Position numbers and translations under genes: made by a program. Positions 52,635 to 62,086 of a DNA stretch of 64,000 bases are shown one piece after another (the stretch's first letter is position 1; the number at the start of each line of letters is the position of its first letter). The notes beneath the pieces were generated by a model. The model was not told the DNA's origin. It saw nothing but the letters and a program-made list of their open reading frames with translations, and made no database searches. Source of the stretch: Pinibacter aurantiacus (GTDB lineage Bacteria; Bacteroidota; Bacteroidia; Chitinophagales; Chitinophagaceae); NCBI RefSeq assembly GCF_019130065.1, contig NZ_JAHSPG010000003.1, forward strand, positions 310,001 through 374,000. Reading direction: 5' to 3'.

Positions 52635-55600
52635 TTATTCAAATTTCAGATCCAGACCCAAACCTCTCAACTCGTGAACCAATACGTTGAATGATTCAGG
52701 AACACCAGCTCTTGGAATGTTGTCACCTTTAACGATGGCTTCATAAGTTTTTGCACGACCTATGATATCATCAGATTTAATAGTTAACAACTCCTGAAGG
52801 ATGTTAGATGCACCATATGCTTCAAGTGCCCAAACCTCCATCTCACCAAAACGCTGACCACCGAACTGTGCTTTACCACCCAAAGGTTGTTGTGTGATCA
52901 AGCTGTATGGTCCGATAGAACGTGCGTGCATTTTATCATCAACCATGTGGTGCAGTTTGATCATGTAAATGATACCCACAGTAGCTTTCTGGTGCATACG
53001 TTCGCCTGTTTCACCATCATACAGGTATGTGTGACCCATCATTGGGATACCTGCTCTCTCGCAGTATTCAGCGATTTCGTCAGTTGTAGCACCGTCGAAA
53101 ATTGGAGTTGCGAATTTCATACCCAATTTTTCACCGCACCATCCAAGTACTGTTTCGTAGATTTGTCCAAGGTTCATACGACTAGGTACGCCCAATGGGT
53201 TCAATACGATGTCAACCGGAGTACCATCTTCCAGGTAAGGCATATCTTCTGCACGTACAATCTTAGCAACGATACCTTTGTTACCGTGGCGACCGGCCAT
53301 TTTATCACCCACTTTCAACTTACGTTTTACAGCAAGGTAAACTTTAGCCAATTTCAATACACCGGCAGGTAATTCATCACCGATTGATACGTTGAATTTC
53401 TCTCTCTTATAACGTCCAAGCTCTTCGTTGTACTTGATGTTATAGTTGTGCAACAAGATGTTGATCTGGTTGTCGATATCAGCATCGCCTGTCCAACCCA
53501 GCGGGTTGATGTTCAGGTAGTCAAGGCTTGCAAGGTTCTTAGCAGTGAACTTCGCACCTTTACCGATTTGTACTTCACCGAAGTTATTGCTAACACCAGT
53601 TGAAGCTTTATCTTTCAACAACACTTGCAGTTTGCTCAACAATACTTCCAACAGATCAGTTACATTCTTCTCGTGAACTTTCTCGATTTTCTCGATAGTT
53701 GCTTTTTCACGAACTTTTGTATTCTTATCTTTTTTAGCACGTTGGAAAAGTTTCTTGTCGATAACCACGCCTTCTACCCCGTTTGGAGCTTTCAGCGAAG
53801 CATCTTTTGCGTCACCGGCTTTATCACCGAAGATCGCACGCAACAGTTTTTCTTCAGGAGTAGGATCGCTTTCTCCTTTTGGAGTGATCTTACCAATAAG
53901 GATGTCTCCTTCTTTAACCTGAGCACCGATGCGGATGATACCGTTTTCGTCAAGATCTTTTGTTGCTTCTTCAGATACGTTAGGGATATCAGGAGTCAAT
54001 TCCTCTTCACCCAATTTAGTATCACGTACTTCCAGTTCGTATTCAGAAATGTGAATAGAAGTGAACCAGTCTTCGCGTGCTACTTTTTCGCTGATTACGA
54101 TCGCATCCTCGAAGTTGTAACCTTTCCAAGGCATGAACGCCACTTTCAGGTTACGTCCCAAAGCCAATTCACCATCTTTTACAGCGTAACCTTCTGTTAA
54201 GAAGTCGCCTTCAATTACTTCCTGGCCTTTTTTCACAGCAGGACGTAAAGTGATAGATGTTTCCTGGTTGGTTTTAATAAACTTGGTTAGTTTATATATT
54301 TTAAGATCTTCTTCAAAGCTTACCAGTTTCTGAGCTTCGTTTCTGTCATAACGAACGTGGATTTCGTTAGAATCAACAAATTCAACAACACCGTTTCCTT
54401 CTGCCATGATCTGCGTGCGTGCGTCACGTGCAGCTTTGGCTTCAAGACCCGTACCAACGATAGGTACATGTGCGTTGATCAATGGAACTGCCTGACGTTG
54501 CATGTTTGATCCCATCAATGCACGGTTGGCGTCATCATGCTCAAGGAAAGGAATCAGGGAAGCACTCAAACCAACGATCTGGTTAGGAGCTACGTCCATG
54601 TATTCTACCTCATTTCTTTCTAAAATCGGGAAGTCACCTGTTTCGCGGCTGATGATCTTGTCTTCAGCAAACTCTCCTTTTTCTGTAAGCGGAGTATTTG
54701 CCTGCGCGATCTTAGCGAAATCCTCTTCTTCTGCACTCAGGTAAGTCAATTCTTTCATATTAACCTTACCGTCGTTCACTTTACGATATGGAGTTTCTAT
54801 GAAGCCCATTTCGTTGATCTTCGCGTGCACACACAAAGTAGAGATCAAACCGATGTTTGGTCCTTCCGGGGTTTCGATTGTACAAAGACGACCGTAGTGT
54901 GAGTAGTGTACGTCACGAACCTCAAAGCCCGCACGCTCACGGCTCAAACCTCCTGGCCCTAACGCTGAGATACGACGTTTGTGTGTGATCTCAGACAATG
55001 GGTTGGTTTGGTCAAGGAATTGTGACAATTGAGAGGTACCGAAGAATGAGTTGATCACAGAAGAAAGTGTTCTTGCATTGATCAAATCAACCGGAGTAAA
55101 TACCTCGTTATCACGAACGTTCATTCTTTCACGGATGGTACGAGCCATACGTGCAAGACCAACACCGAACTGAGCATACAATTGTTCGCCTACTGTACGT
55201 ACGCGACGGTTGCTCAGGTGATCGATATCGTCAATATCTGCTTTCGCGTTTGTAAGGCGAACCAGGTATTTAATGATTTCAATAATATCTTCTTTCGTTA
55301 ATACTTTCTTCTCAAGAGGATAGTTCAAATTCAACTTGCGGTTGATTTTGTAACGGCCCACTTCTCCAAGATCGTAACGTTTATCACTGAAGAACAATTT
55401 GTCAATGATACCACGTGCTGTTTCGTTGTCCGGAGCATCTGCACCGCGCAATTGACGGTAGATGTGTTGAACCGCTTCCAACTCAGAGTTAGAAGTATCT
55501 TTATTCAAAGTATTGTAGATGATCGCATAGTCGCCACCAACGTCTTCTCTTTGCAGGAACACGCTTTTAACGCCCATATCAACCACCATTTCAGCTGCTT

Positions 55601-56438
55601 CTTCGTCAAGGATAGTATCACGCTCAAGCACAACTTCGTTACGCTCGATAGAAACCACCTCACCGGTATCTTCATCTACGAAATCTTCTACCCATGTTCT
55701 CAATACACGAGCAGCTAATTTTTTACCAATATATTTTTCAAGTTGTTTTTTCTCGCCTTTAACCTCATCGGCCATTCCGAACAACTCAAGAATGTCCTTA
55801 TCAGTTTCAAAACCGATAGAACGCAGCAAGGTTGTTACAGGGAATTTTTTCTTACGGTCGATGTAAGCATACATCACGTTGTTGATGTCTGTAGCAAACT
55901 CCATCCATGCGCCTTTGAAAGGAATTACCCTTGCAGAGTAAATCTTAGTACCGTTCGGGTGAACAGACTGTCCAAAGAACACACCAGGAGAACGGTGTAA
56001 TTGAGAAACCACTACACGCTCAGCACCGTTGATAACAAAGGTACCACGTGGGGTCATGTAGGGAATGTTTCCGAGGAACACATCCTGAACGATGGTTTGG
56101 AAATCTACGTGCTCTTCATCATTACAGCTCAGGCGAAGCTTTGCTTTTAACGGAACAGCGTACGTTAAACCACGTTCCATACACTCTTCGATAGTGTAAC
56201 GCGGCGGATCAATAAAGTAATCCAGGAATTCCAGCACGAAGATGTTGCGGGTATCGGTGATAGGGAAGTTTTCCCTGAACACCCGGAATAAACCCTCAAT
56301 GTTTCTTTTGTCTGGAGTCGTTTCTAACTGGAAGAAGTCTTTAAATGATTGAATCTGTACTTCGAGTAGGTCAGGAGTTTCTGCAATATTTTTAATTTTT
56401 GCAAAATTGACCCTGTTGTTCACTTTTGTTGAAGACAT
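52635..56438 (-). CDS. rpoB: RNA polymerase beta subunit
   Basis: 1267 residues, complete, from [20 protein letters not shown] to [15 protein letters not shown]. It forms the catalytic core of RNA polymerase with RpoC. The rifampicin-binding region reads [15 protein letters not shown] and [21 protein letters not shown], with the usual sensitive residues (D, H, R, S, L at the classic positions) unaltered. Normally rpoB lies between rplL and rpoC. Here a terminator follows at once and an unrelated gene lies upstream, so the rplKAJL-rpoBC cluster appears split. Confidence 0.98.
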   Translation of the reverse strand: MSSTKVNNRVNFAKIKNIAETPDLLEVQIQSFKDFFQLETTPDKRNIEGLFRVFRENFPITDTRNIFVLEFLDYFIDPPRYTIEECMERGLTYAVPLKAKLRLSCNDEEHVDFQTIVQDVFLGNIPYMTPRGTFVINGAERVVVSQLHRSPGVFFGQSVHPNGTKIYSARVIPFKGAWMEFATDINNVMYAYIDRKKKFPVTTLLRSIGFETDKDILELFGMADEVKGEKKQLEKYIGKKLAARVLRTWVEDFVDEDTGEVVSIERNEVVLERDTILDEEAAEMVVDMGVKSVFLQREDVGGDYAIIYNTLNKDTSNSELEAVQHIYRQLRGADAPDNETARGIIDKLFFSDKRYDLGEVGRYKINRKLNLNYPLEKKVLTKEDIIEIIKYLVRLTNAKADIDDIDHLSNRRVRTVGEQLYAQFGVGLARMARTIRERMNVRDNEVFTPVDLINARTLSSVINSFFGTSQLSQFLDQTNPLSEITHKRRISALGPGGLSRERAGFEVRDVHYSHYGRLCTIETPEGPNIGLISTLCVHAKINEMGFIETPYRKVNDGKVNMKELTYLSAEEEDFAKIAQANTPLTEKGEFAEDKIISRETGDFPILERNEVEYMDVAPNQIVGLSASLIPFLEHDDANRALMGSNMQRQAVPLINAHVPIVGTGLEAKAARDARTQIMAEGNGVVEFVDSNEIHVRYDRNEAQKLVSFEEDLKIYKLTKFIKTNQETSITLRPAVKKGQEVIEGDFLTEGYAVKDGELALGRNLKVAFMPWKGYNFEDAIVISEKVAREDWFTSIHISEYELEVRDTKLGEEELTPDIPNVSEEATKDLDENGIIRIGAQVKEGDILIGKITPKGESDPTPEEKLLRAIFGDKAGDAKDASLKAPNGVEGVVIDKKLFQRAKKDKNTKVREKATIEKIEKVHEKNVTDLLEVLLSKLQVLLKDKASTGVSNNFGEVQIGKGAKFTAKNLASLDYLNINPLGWTGDADIDNQINILLHNYNIKYNEELGRYKREKFNVSIGDELPAGVLKLAKVYLAVKRKLKVGDKMAGRHGNKGIVAKIVRAEDMPYLEDGTPVDIVLNPLGVPSRMNLGQIYETVLGWCGEKLGMKFATPIFDGATTDEIAEYCERAGIPMMGHTYLYDGETGERMHQKATVGIIYMIKLHHMVDDKMHARSIGPYSLITQQPLGGKAQFGGQRFGEMEVWALEAYGASNILQELLTIKSDDIIGRAKTYEAIVKGDNIPRAGVPESFNVLVHELRGLGLDLKFE

Positions 56439-56495
56439 ATGTATAATTAAACCGGTTTTAAAGATTTTAAATCGTCTATAGACAAAATACCAAAG

Positions 56496-56514
56496 GAGAA
56501 CATATTATGTTCTC
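56496..56514. promoter_or_regulatory. Palindrome in the rpoB leader
   Basis: GAGAACATA-T-TATGTTCTC, perfect 9-bp arms, about 60 nt upstream of the rpoB ATG. It lies downstream of the candidate promoter, so it would be in the leader RNA. It may be an operator or a hairpin. Confidence 0.45.
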
Positions 56515-56600
56515 TTTTTCACTACAAATCAATAAGTTATATAAAAAATACGGCCGTTATATAACATCAATTAGCTAATTTTCCCGTAAAAACAGGAGAG

Positions 56601-56608
56601 CAAAGGTA
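56601..56608 (-). promoter_or_regulatory. Candidate -7 box for rpoB
   Basis: TACCTTTG on the minus strand matches TAnnTTTG and would give a leader of roughly 155 nt. The -33 element is not clear. Confidence 0.35.
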
Positions 56609-56779
56609 AGAAATAACATCAAATAAAAATAAAAGTTATTAAAGAAGACAGAAAACTGACAAAAATTATTTATATATATGCTGGCACTGATATGCTACGC
56701 TTCCGTGGTTGCCCTCGTAGTTATGGCAATATGAGGGCCGAGCAGCATATCCGCGCCGATCACGGGCCTGAACATGCAA

Positions 56780-57406
56780 TCAGGCCAGATTGGCGATCTC
56801 AATTTCGTTTCTTAGTAATGCGGCCGCTTTTTCAGGGTCCTTTGCGCTGCAAATGGAAGACATCACGGCAATACAGTTTACGCCTGCCTTTACAACCTCT
56901 TTTACATTTGCCATATTAATGTTGCCAATAGCAGCAAGTGGTTTATTGGTTTGTGAGCGAATCCAGCGTATGCCTTCTATCCCCCACTCCATCAGCGAAC
57001 CAGTCTTCGTAAAAACAGGGCAGATACCCAGGTAATCCGCTTTTTTTGCTTCGTCGCTATTGATTTGCTCTTCGTATTCAATTGAATAGCCAACGCAATT
57101 GCAATCTGGCCAAACTTGTTTTATAATACCGGGAGAATTGTCGCTTTTGCCAACGTGAACACCGTAGGCGTTTAGTCCCTTTGCAATATCCCAACGATCG
57201 TTTACGATCAATGGAACATTGTATTTGTTTAATAAATGTTGCAAAGCAATGGTGGTCATTGCAAAATCTGTTTCATCCATTTCATTGTCACGGAACTGAA
57301 CAAGATCGACGCCGCCGCGGACAGCAGACTCCACGACCTGCAAAATGTTCTTGCCCTTACAAGCTAATTCACTGACAACCAGATATAATCTGTATGGAAA
57401 TACCAT
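56780..57406 (-). CDS. thiE: Thiamine phosphate synthase
   Basis: 208 residues in a TIM barrel. It couples HMP-pyrophosphate with the thiazole phosphate to form thiamine phosphate. Family landmarks are present: DLVQFRDN, VPLIVNDRWDIA, GVHVGKSD, YLGICPVFTKT, and NVKEVVKAGVNCIAVMSSI for phosphate binding. No other thi gene is adjacent and no TPP riboswitch was recognised upstream, unlike typical thi operons. The stop lies next to the rpoB leader region. Confidence 0.93.
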   Translation of the reverse strand: MVFPYRLYLVVSELACKGKNILQVVESAVRGGVDLVQFRDNEMDETDFAMTTIALQHLLNKYNVPLIVNDRWDIAKGLNAYGVHVGKSDNSPGIIKQVWPDCNCVGYSIEYEEQINSDEAKKADYLGICPVFTKTGSLMEWGIEGIRWIRSQTNKPLAAIGNINMANVKEVVKAGVNCIAVMSSICSAKDPEKAAALLRNEIEIANLA

Positions 57407-57786
57407 AAAGTAATCGTTTAGTGATAAGTTTTAATGCAATAGCGCAGATACGCCCTGCTGCAGTGCCCAGGCTGCATATCAGCGCTAAGCATCAGCTAAG
57501 CATCAAATAACATACGGCTTTTGAGTTATGCACATATAAAATTGTGAAAAGCGTGTAAAATCTGACGCGAGTTTTGTTAACAAAGAAAGCCGGAAATTGT
57601 TCGGAGGAATTAATATTTTCTCTCGACTTGTTTGTCGCCCCTTCAATCCTCACATGTTGCTTTAAAGATTTTCGAAGTTTTTTGGGTGCAAGACCTGACA
57701 GGTTTTTAGAAACCTGTCAGGTCTTCGTCTCTGAAAATCCAGCGGAGACAATGAAATAAGTATATATTACAATAGCATTCATTCTG
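57407..57786. other. Intergenic region with a palindrome, no gene
   Basis: 380 bases between thiE and the small membrane gene. It holds the third copy of the AGACCTGACAGGTTT palindrome (57691-57724) and several GCTAAGCATC-type direct repeats near 57485-57507. No convincing ORF, promoter or riboswitch was seen. Confidence 0.6.
57691..57724. repeat. AGACCTGACAGGTTT palindrome, copy 3
   Basis: Perfect 15-bp arms (57691-57705 and 57710-57724), 4-nt loop. Confidence 0.85.
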
Positions 57787-58137
57787 CTATTGCCCATCGG
57801 AAATTCCTGCGATTAGCAAAATCCCTTTTACAAGTGCAATACCTCCAAGTAAAACCCATGACGGAAGAAAAAATAAATAGAGTCTAATTTTTATAACCCA
57901 TAAAAAAAGATTCCAGCCTGGAAGTAAAATCAACATTGCTTTTGTAAATCCAACATCATTGTTTATGCCCGGTATAATGGCTTGAGCAAGAAAAGAAGCC
58001 AAAACTGCTGGAACAAACATGAAAACAAACAGAAAAATATTGCCAACTATGGGTGCTTTTGCGATATCATCTATCCACTTAATGTCAGTTATTGCTCTTA
58101 AACCTAAAAACATATTTCCATCTTTATTTAAATTCAT
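57787..58137 (-). CDS. Small inner-membrane protein, last gene of the BtrH/ABC operon
   Basis: 116 residues with about three hydrophobic segments (near 30-52, 64-82 and 88-111). It resembles small unknown membrane proteins found in Bacteroidota. No domain was recognised. It lies 34 nt after the ABC permease stop on the same strand, so it is probably cotranscribed; a role alongside the transporter is an inference from position. Confidence 0.75.
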   Translation of the reverse strand: MNLNKDGNMFLGLRAITDIKWIDDIAKAPIVGNIFLFVFMFVPAVLASFLAQAIIPGINNDVGFTKAMLILLPGWNLFLWVIKIRLYLFFLPSWVLLGGIALVKGILLIAGISDGQ

Positions 58138-58171
58138 GCTGCCTGTGCCAGAACATTAAAACCGAGGCACT

Positions 58172-59488
58172 CTACCTTTTCCTTCTCTTTTCTACAATTC
58201 CTGCAATTATGAAAAACACAGCACTAAAGCCAAGCAGCAATGACAGTTTAGGCAAGATGCCATAAAAGCTTCCATTGCGCAGAAACAGATCATTTATTAT
58301 ATCCAGTGCCCAATGTAGCGGGGACACTTTTGCAAGTTGTTGCAGTGCATGCGGCAAGATTTGGATGGGCACCCATATACCGCCAATGGCGGATAATATG
58401 ACGATAGATATTGAACCGAATGGCAAGGCCTGATTTGCTGTACGGAAAACGGTTCCAATCAGAACGCCGTAAGAAGTTGCTGTGAGAGAAATTACAGCAG
58501 CCGTGATAAACAGGGAAATGGGTGCATGGCCCATGTACAATGCCGGTAAACCTAAATGCGGCAACAAGTAAACGCCGGCCTGCAACATCAAATAGAATTG
58601 CACCACGCCTACCATCACGTAGAAAAATAATTTGCCGAACAGGATATCGAAATAAGACCCTGGAATAAGTTTTAATCTGGTCAGGCTACCATCTTCCCTT
58701 TCGCCGATCATGTTTCCCGCGATAGGAATGATGATGAAGAACAAACCAAATATCGCCCAGGCGGGAACGTTATGTTGCACTGAGTTGGTTGCCCCATAAA
58801 TGCTGGCGCTTACAGGTGAAGCCTCTCTGATACCCACGGCACGCAATCTATTCTGCAAGTCAATATTTACGGAGTCATTGGCATTGCCGTCCTGCGACTT
58901 CATTGTTTTTGCCAATCTGGAAAGCGTTAACTCCGCCTCAGATTTCGTGGTAAATTTTTCAAGCGCGTTCATTATGGAAAGCTTGAAAGTCTGTTTGGCT
59001 GCAGGATCAAAATAGACTTGTATGTCATTGCCGGGACGGCTTTCTCTTTGTGGTAGTTTTCCGGGTGCGCCTATTTTTGAACCTATGTCATTCGCAATTT
59101 GGTTGGCACTATTGATCACTTCTGCGGATAACCCATTGGGAATAACTATACCGATCTGATATTTTCCTTTTTGAACCAAAGCCTTTACAGCAGCGTCATC
59201 CAGCACTTTATCATCGACAGATGTAACAAGATGGAATTGCTTTGCCTGGCTAAAATCTTCCTGCAATTTTTTCGCAAGCTGCCCGTGATCATTGTCTACC
59301 CACAACACATCAAAAGTAATGTTCTGGTATTCGCGAAATGGAGCATCCTGTATCAACGCCATGATTACAGTAAGTACAATCGGCATTAATAAAAGCAATG
59401 ATAAACCGGCTATATCTTTTAAGAAAAGTCGGCATTCATTGATGATGGTAGCAATAATTCTAGATACAGATGCAGCCTTTTTTTGCAT
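58172..59488 (-). CDS. ABC-2 type transporter permease
   Basis: 438 residues. One N-terminal helix (about 26-44: LSLLLLMPIVLTVIMALIQ), a large extracytoplasmic domain (about 45-235), then about five helices (from AWAIFGLFFIIIPIAGNMIGEREDGSL onwards). This is the ABC2_membrane_3 pattern of exporters. It would pair with the ATPase 43 nt upstream. The substrate is unknown; the adjacent BtrH_N protein suggests a lipid, acylated peptide or natural-product-like molecule. Confidence 0.9.
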   Translation of the reverse strand: MQKKAASVSRIIATIINECRLFLKDIAGLSLLLLMPIVLTVIMALIQDAPFREYQNITFDVLWVDNDHGQLAKKLQEDFSQAKQFHLVTSVDDKVLDDAAVKALVQKGKYQIGIVIPNGLSAEVINSANQIANDIGSKIGAPGKLPQRESRPGNDIQVYFDPAAKQTFKLSIMNALEKFTTKSEAELTLSRLAKTMKSQDGNANDSVNIDLQNRLRAVGIREASPVSASIYGATNSVQHNVPAWAIFGLFFIIIPIAGNMIGEREDGSLTRLKLIPGSYFDILFGKLFFYVMVGVVQFYLMLQAGVYLLPHLGLPALYMGHAPISLFITAAVISLTATSYGVLIGTVFRTANQALPFGSISIVILSAIGGIWVPIQILPHALQQLAKVSPLHWALDIINDLFLRNGSFYGILPKLSLLLGFSAVFFIIAGIVEKRRKR

Positions 59489-59531
59489 GAAACGGGGGAA
59501 GTTGTGAGTTTTTAGTTATAAGTTATGAGTC

Positions 59532-60266
59532 CTAATCTCTGACTTTTGTTCCGGTTATTTTTAAAAACAGATCTTCCAAATTATTTGCATGGTACGATGA
59601 AATCAAATCTTCCGTATTTCCATGAGCCACCAATTTTCCATTGTCTATAATGGCAACTTCATCACATAACTCCTGCGCTTCTTCCAACAGATGAGAGGTA
59701 TAAATAATGGAATGCCCCTGGCCGTTATACATTTTCAGAAAGTCCATGATCATGTTGCGCGACTGCACATCTACGCCGGCAGTTGGCTCATCCAAAATCA
59801 GCAACACGGGTTCATGCAGCAAAGCAGCAATAATATTGGCTCTCCTTTTCATTCCTCCGGAAAAATGTTTAATCGCTTTTTTTGCGTTATTATCAAGACC
59901 AAAAATTCGCAAATAATGATAGATCTTATCTTTCAACTCTGTTCCTTTAAGTCCATACAATTTTCCAACGTACTGCAGATTTTCAAACACTGACAACTGC
60001 GGATACAAGGCAATGGATTGCGGCACAACGCCGACCTTTCTCTTAATGCTATCCAATTCACTCCTCACATTGTCTCCCAACACAACTACGTCTCCATTGT
60101 CTGGCGCTACCAACCCGCAAATGATTGAAATTGTAGTGGTTTTACCTGCGCCGTTTGGCCCCAGCAAACCCGCAATGATGCCTGTAGAGAATTGTATGCT
60201 CAATCCCTGCAAGGACGGCTCCAGCGCATGCTTGTATGTTTTATGGAGATTGTTTATTTGAAGCAT
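59532..60266 (-). CDS. ABC transporter ATP-binding protein
   Basis: 244 residues. Walker A is GPNGAGKT (36-43), the signature is FSGGM (135-139), and Walker B is LLILDEP (155-161), with an H-loop in YTSHLLEEAQ. It has the style of DrrA-like ABC-2 exporter ATPases. It lies between the BtrH_N gene and the permease in one operon and powers the permease in the inner membrane. Confidence 0.95.
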   Translation of the reverse strand: MLQINNLHKTYKHALEPSLQGLSIQFSTGIIAGLLGPNGAGKTTTISIICGLVAPDNGDVVVLGDNVRSELDSIKRKVGVVPQSIALYPQLSVFENLQYVGKLYGLKGTELKDKIYHYLRIFGLDNNAKKAIKHFSGGMKRRANIIAALLHEPVLLILDEPTAGVDVQSRNMIMDFLKMYNGQGHSIIYTSHLLEEAQELCDEVAIIDNGKLVAHGNTEDLISSYHANNLEDLFLKITGTKVRD

Positions 60267-60276
60267 GTTTAATTAA

Positions 60277-60342
60277 TTGCGAGTTGAGAATGGAGAGTTG
60301 AGAATGGAGATTAACTCTCCACCCTCAATTCTCAACTCTCAA
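60277..60342. repeat. Facing CTCAACT word repeats between the ABC ATPase and BtrH_N genes
   Basis: GAGTTGAGAATGGAGAGTTG words (60280-60310) face AACTCTCCACCCTCAATTCT words (60311-60342). This hairpin sits inside the operon transcript. Confidence 0.8.
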
Positions 60343-61356
60343 CTATTTTCTCCCTTTCGCTACTTTTTTAAGTTTCTCAAAAAAATCTTTTTCCTTTCCG
60401 GATATGTCGATGAGCATGTCGCCCAGTTCATCGTAGGAGTGTAATTCGCCGCTGCGGGCCTTGCAGGTTCGTGCTGCGGAGTATGCGAAGTTGCGCCATT
60501 GGTCGCCTATTGTTGTCATTTCTTCTGACAGGTGCAATAGTTCGTCGTTGCCAAATTTCTTGCCTGCTTCCTGCAAAAATGCAGCGTACAAAAATCTGAA
60601 GCCGGCGCCACCTGTACCTATCTCTTCCTGCATGCGGATGATGTTTCCTACATACAGTGCCGATCTTCTCGGGTCAAGTTTGGCAGGGTATTGCTTAATT
60701 TTTTTACCCAAAAATTTAATGCCTTTTACTCCAAAGAATGGCACGGGCGGAGTTAGCATGAAAAAACATGTTTGATTGATGCCGCTCCAAATTGGTTTTG
60801 TAAGATCAACTGTTTTTGGTGCCTGAACGGGGTAATACATTCTGCCGTTCGGTTCCGGAAACCCTTTTGCAAAGCGGGCCTTCGCCAGATCTTCGGAAGA
60901 AACCTTGGCAACATTTTCCATTACAGGGTCACTGATCAGGTATTCATCACCTTCTTTGCCAAAGGCAATTAAATTATGCGCATTGAAATGGAAACGGAAA
61001 GCCGGAGGCAAATAGTTTAAATAATAAACGCTGGCCATCATTCCTGCAGGTCTTTTGCTGGCCAAAACCTCATCCAGCGCCTGCGTTGCTTTTTCGGGCG
61101 TTTTAAAATTCTCCACTTTTATTTTTACGCCAAGCTGGTTGCTTACTCTTTTGAAAATGTAACCTGGCCAAATGCGAAAGGTCGTTCCAGGTACGCCATT
61201 TACTTTTACAAATGGTAAGTGCCCGAAAAACATTCCTGCTCCGATGCCAAATATCATGGGTTCAGAAAGTTCTATTCCGTAATACCTTAAAAGATTTACT
61301 GTAACGCCGCTTTCACAGTGTGCATACTGGTGATGCTCGAAATTTTCAATAATCAT
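60343..61356 (-). CDS. BtrH_N domain protein
   Basis: 337 residues. The N-terminal part (about 5-135) matches the BtrH_N pattern, a cysteine-peptidase-like acyltransferase fold: AHCESGVTVNLLRYYGIELSEP with C14, then FGIGAGMFFGHLPF, and later FNAHNLIAFG and YLISDP. The C-terminal helical part resembles DUF4872. BtrH of butirosin synthesis transfers an acyl group from a carrier protein. Here no carrier protein or synthase is adjacent, so the substrate is unknown. The pairing with an ABC exporter is recurrent in Bacteroidota as far as I recall. Confidence 0.8.
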   Translation of the reverse strand: MIIENFEHHQYAHCESGVTVNLLRYYGIELSEPMIFGIGAGMFFGHLPFVKVNGVPGTTFRIWPGYIFKRVSNQLGVKIKVENFKTPEKATQALDEVLASKRPAGMMASVYYLNYLPPAFRFHFNAHNLIAFGKEGDEYLISDPVMENVAKVSSEDLAKARFAKGFPEPNGRMYYPVQAPKTVDLTKPIWSGINQTCFFMLTPPVPFFGVKGIKFLGKKIKQYPAKLDPRRSALYVGNIIRMQEEIGTGGAGFRFLYAAFLQEAGKKFGNDELLHLSEEMTTIGDQWRNFAYSAARTCKARSGELHSYDELGDMLIDISGKEKDFFEKLKKVAKGRK

Positions 61357-61373
61357 AGATGGTTGAGATATTA

Positions 61374-61784
61374 TTACGCTGCAGGGAATTTAGTAAGTTC
61401 ATCTACAGTTATGTTGAAAACGGAAGCGTACCGCTCCAATGTTTTTTTATCCAATTTTTTAAAGACAGAAGGTTTTAAGTGCCGCTTTACTACCCATTTC
61501 CATTTGCCGACATAACTTGCAAGAATGGGAATATCCATAAGATTTTTCAGCATAAAATAGGCAATGGGACTCACTTCTCCACTTTTCACCTTCTCCCGGG
61601 TTTCTGCAATATGTTCGTCAATGTCTTCCCAGGCTTGGGTAAGCGCATAATTCTCGGCCTCCCAGCCATCCGACTGTGCAGATTCATAATTTCCGGAATC
61701 GTCAGTCACGTATAATACTTTCCTTAAGGTATTGTCTTCTCCCTTAATGATTTTTTTATCCTGTGGTAATTCTTCCTTTTTCAT
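61374..61784 (-). CDS. Small protein of unknown function, first gene of the BtrH/ABC operon
   Basis: 136 residues, no signal peptide, acidic N-terminus (MKKEELPQDKKIIKGEDN). The middle is helical (ALTQAWEDIDEHIAETREKV), then GEVSPIAYFMLKNLMDIPILASYVGKW. The end, KKLDKKTLERYASVFNITVDELTKF, looks like the last part of a Cro/CI-type helix-turn-helix domain. No family was recognised. It starts 17 nt before the BtrH_N gene and has a -7 box (61812-61819) in front, so it opens the operon. Confidence 0.75.
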   Translation of the reverse strand: MKKEELPQDKKIIKGEDNTLRKVLYVTDDSGNYESAQSDGWEAENYALTQAWEDIDEHIAETREKVKSGEVSPIAYFMLKNLMDIPILASYVGKWKWVVKRHLKPSVFKKLDKKTLERYASVFNITVDELTKFPAA

Positions 61785-61811
61785 AATCCCGGGTTGTTTA
61801 ATAGCGCCTCA

Positions 61812-61819
61812 CAAACGTA
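61812..61819 (-). promoter_or_regulatory. Candidate -7 box for the BtrH/ABC operon
   Basis: TACGTTTG on the minus strand, 27 nt upstream of the first ATG at 61784, matches TAnnTTTG. No clear -33 element. Confidence 0.4.
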
Positions 61820-61847
61820 AACAAAAACTGCGATTATACGTTGAGAG

Positions 61848-61931
61848 GAGAGGAATTAGGAGTTAGAAATTAGGAATTAGAATTTTACTTCAGCACCTTA
61901 CTAATTCCTAACTTCTAATTCCTAATTCCTG
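61848..61931. repeat. Facing CCTAATT word repeats
   Basis: GGAATTAGGAGTTAGAAATT words (61848-61880) face CTAATTCCTAACTTCTAATT words (61898-61931). Confidence 0.85.
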
Positions 61932-62002
61932 ACTAAACTAACGGTTAGTAGTTTCAGCTATTAACTAATAATTTTTTAAACAACTTTAATTGTGTTTCCA
62001 TA

Positions 62003-62010
62003 TAACTTTG
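62003..62010 (+). promoter_or_regulatory. Candidate -7 box for kup
   Basis: TAACTTTG matches TAnnTTTG, 76 nt upstream of the GTG start. Confidence 0.35.
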
Positions 62011-62086
62011 CAGCTTGTGTCTGCAGGAAAACTGTTAACACAGTATTAAAATATTCGTACACAGTAAAGTTCATAATTACTCAATC

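Larger units (their letters stand above)
56439..56779. other. rpoB leader region
   Basis: 341 bases without a gene. Includes a palindrome (56496-56514), a possible -7 box at 56601-56608, and an inverted-repeat-rich stretch around 56690-56779 next to the thiE stop. No ribosomal protein gene or L10-type leader was recognised. Confidence 0.6.
61785..62086. other. Divergent promoter region between the BtrH/ABC operon and kup
   Basis: 302 bases without a gene. It contains a minus-strand TACGTTTG box (61812-61819), CCTAATT-type facing words (61848-61931), and a plus-strand TAACTTTG box (62003-62010) for kup. Confidence 0.65.

Noticed and set aside
52490-52642. N-terminal extension of the lipoprotein into rpoB
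   Set aside because: It would cross the rpoB terminator and overlap the rpoB stop; the lipoprotein signal begins at 52489.
54900-55140. Possible rifampicin-resistance changes in rpoB
   Set aside because: The classic positions in the SQLSQF..ALGPGG region carry the usual sensitive residues.
57407-57540. Possible TPP riboswitch upstream of thiE
   Set aside because: The conserved CTGAGA and ACCTGATCTGG-type blocks are not present on the minus strand.
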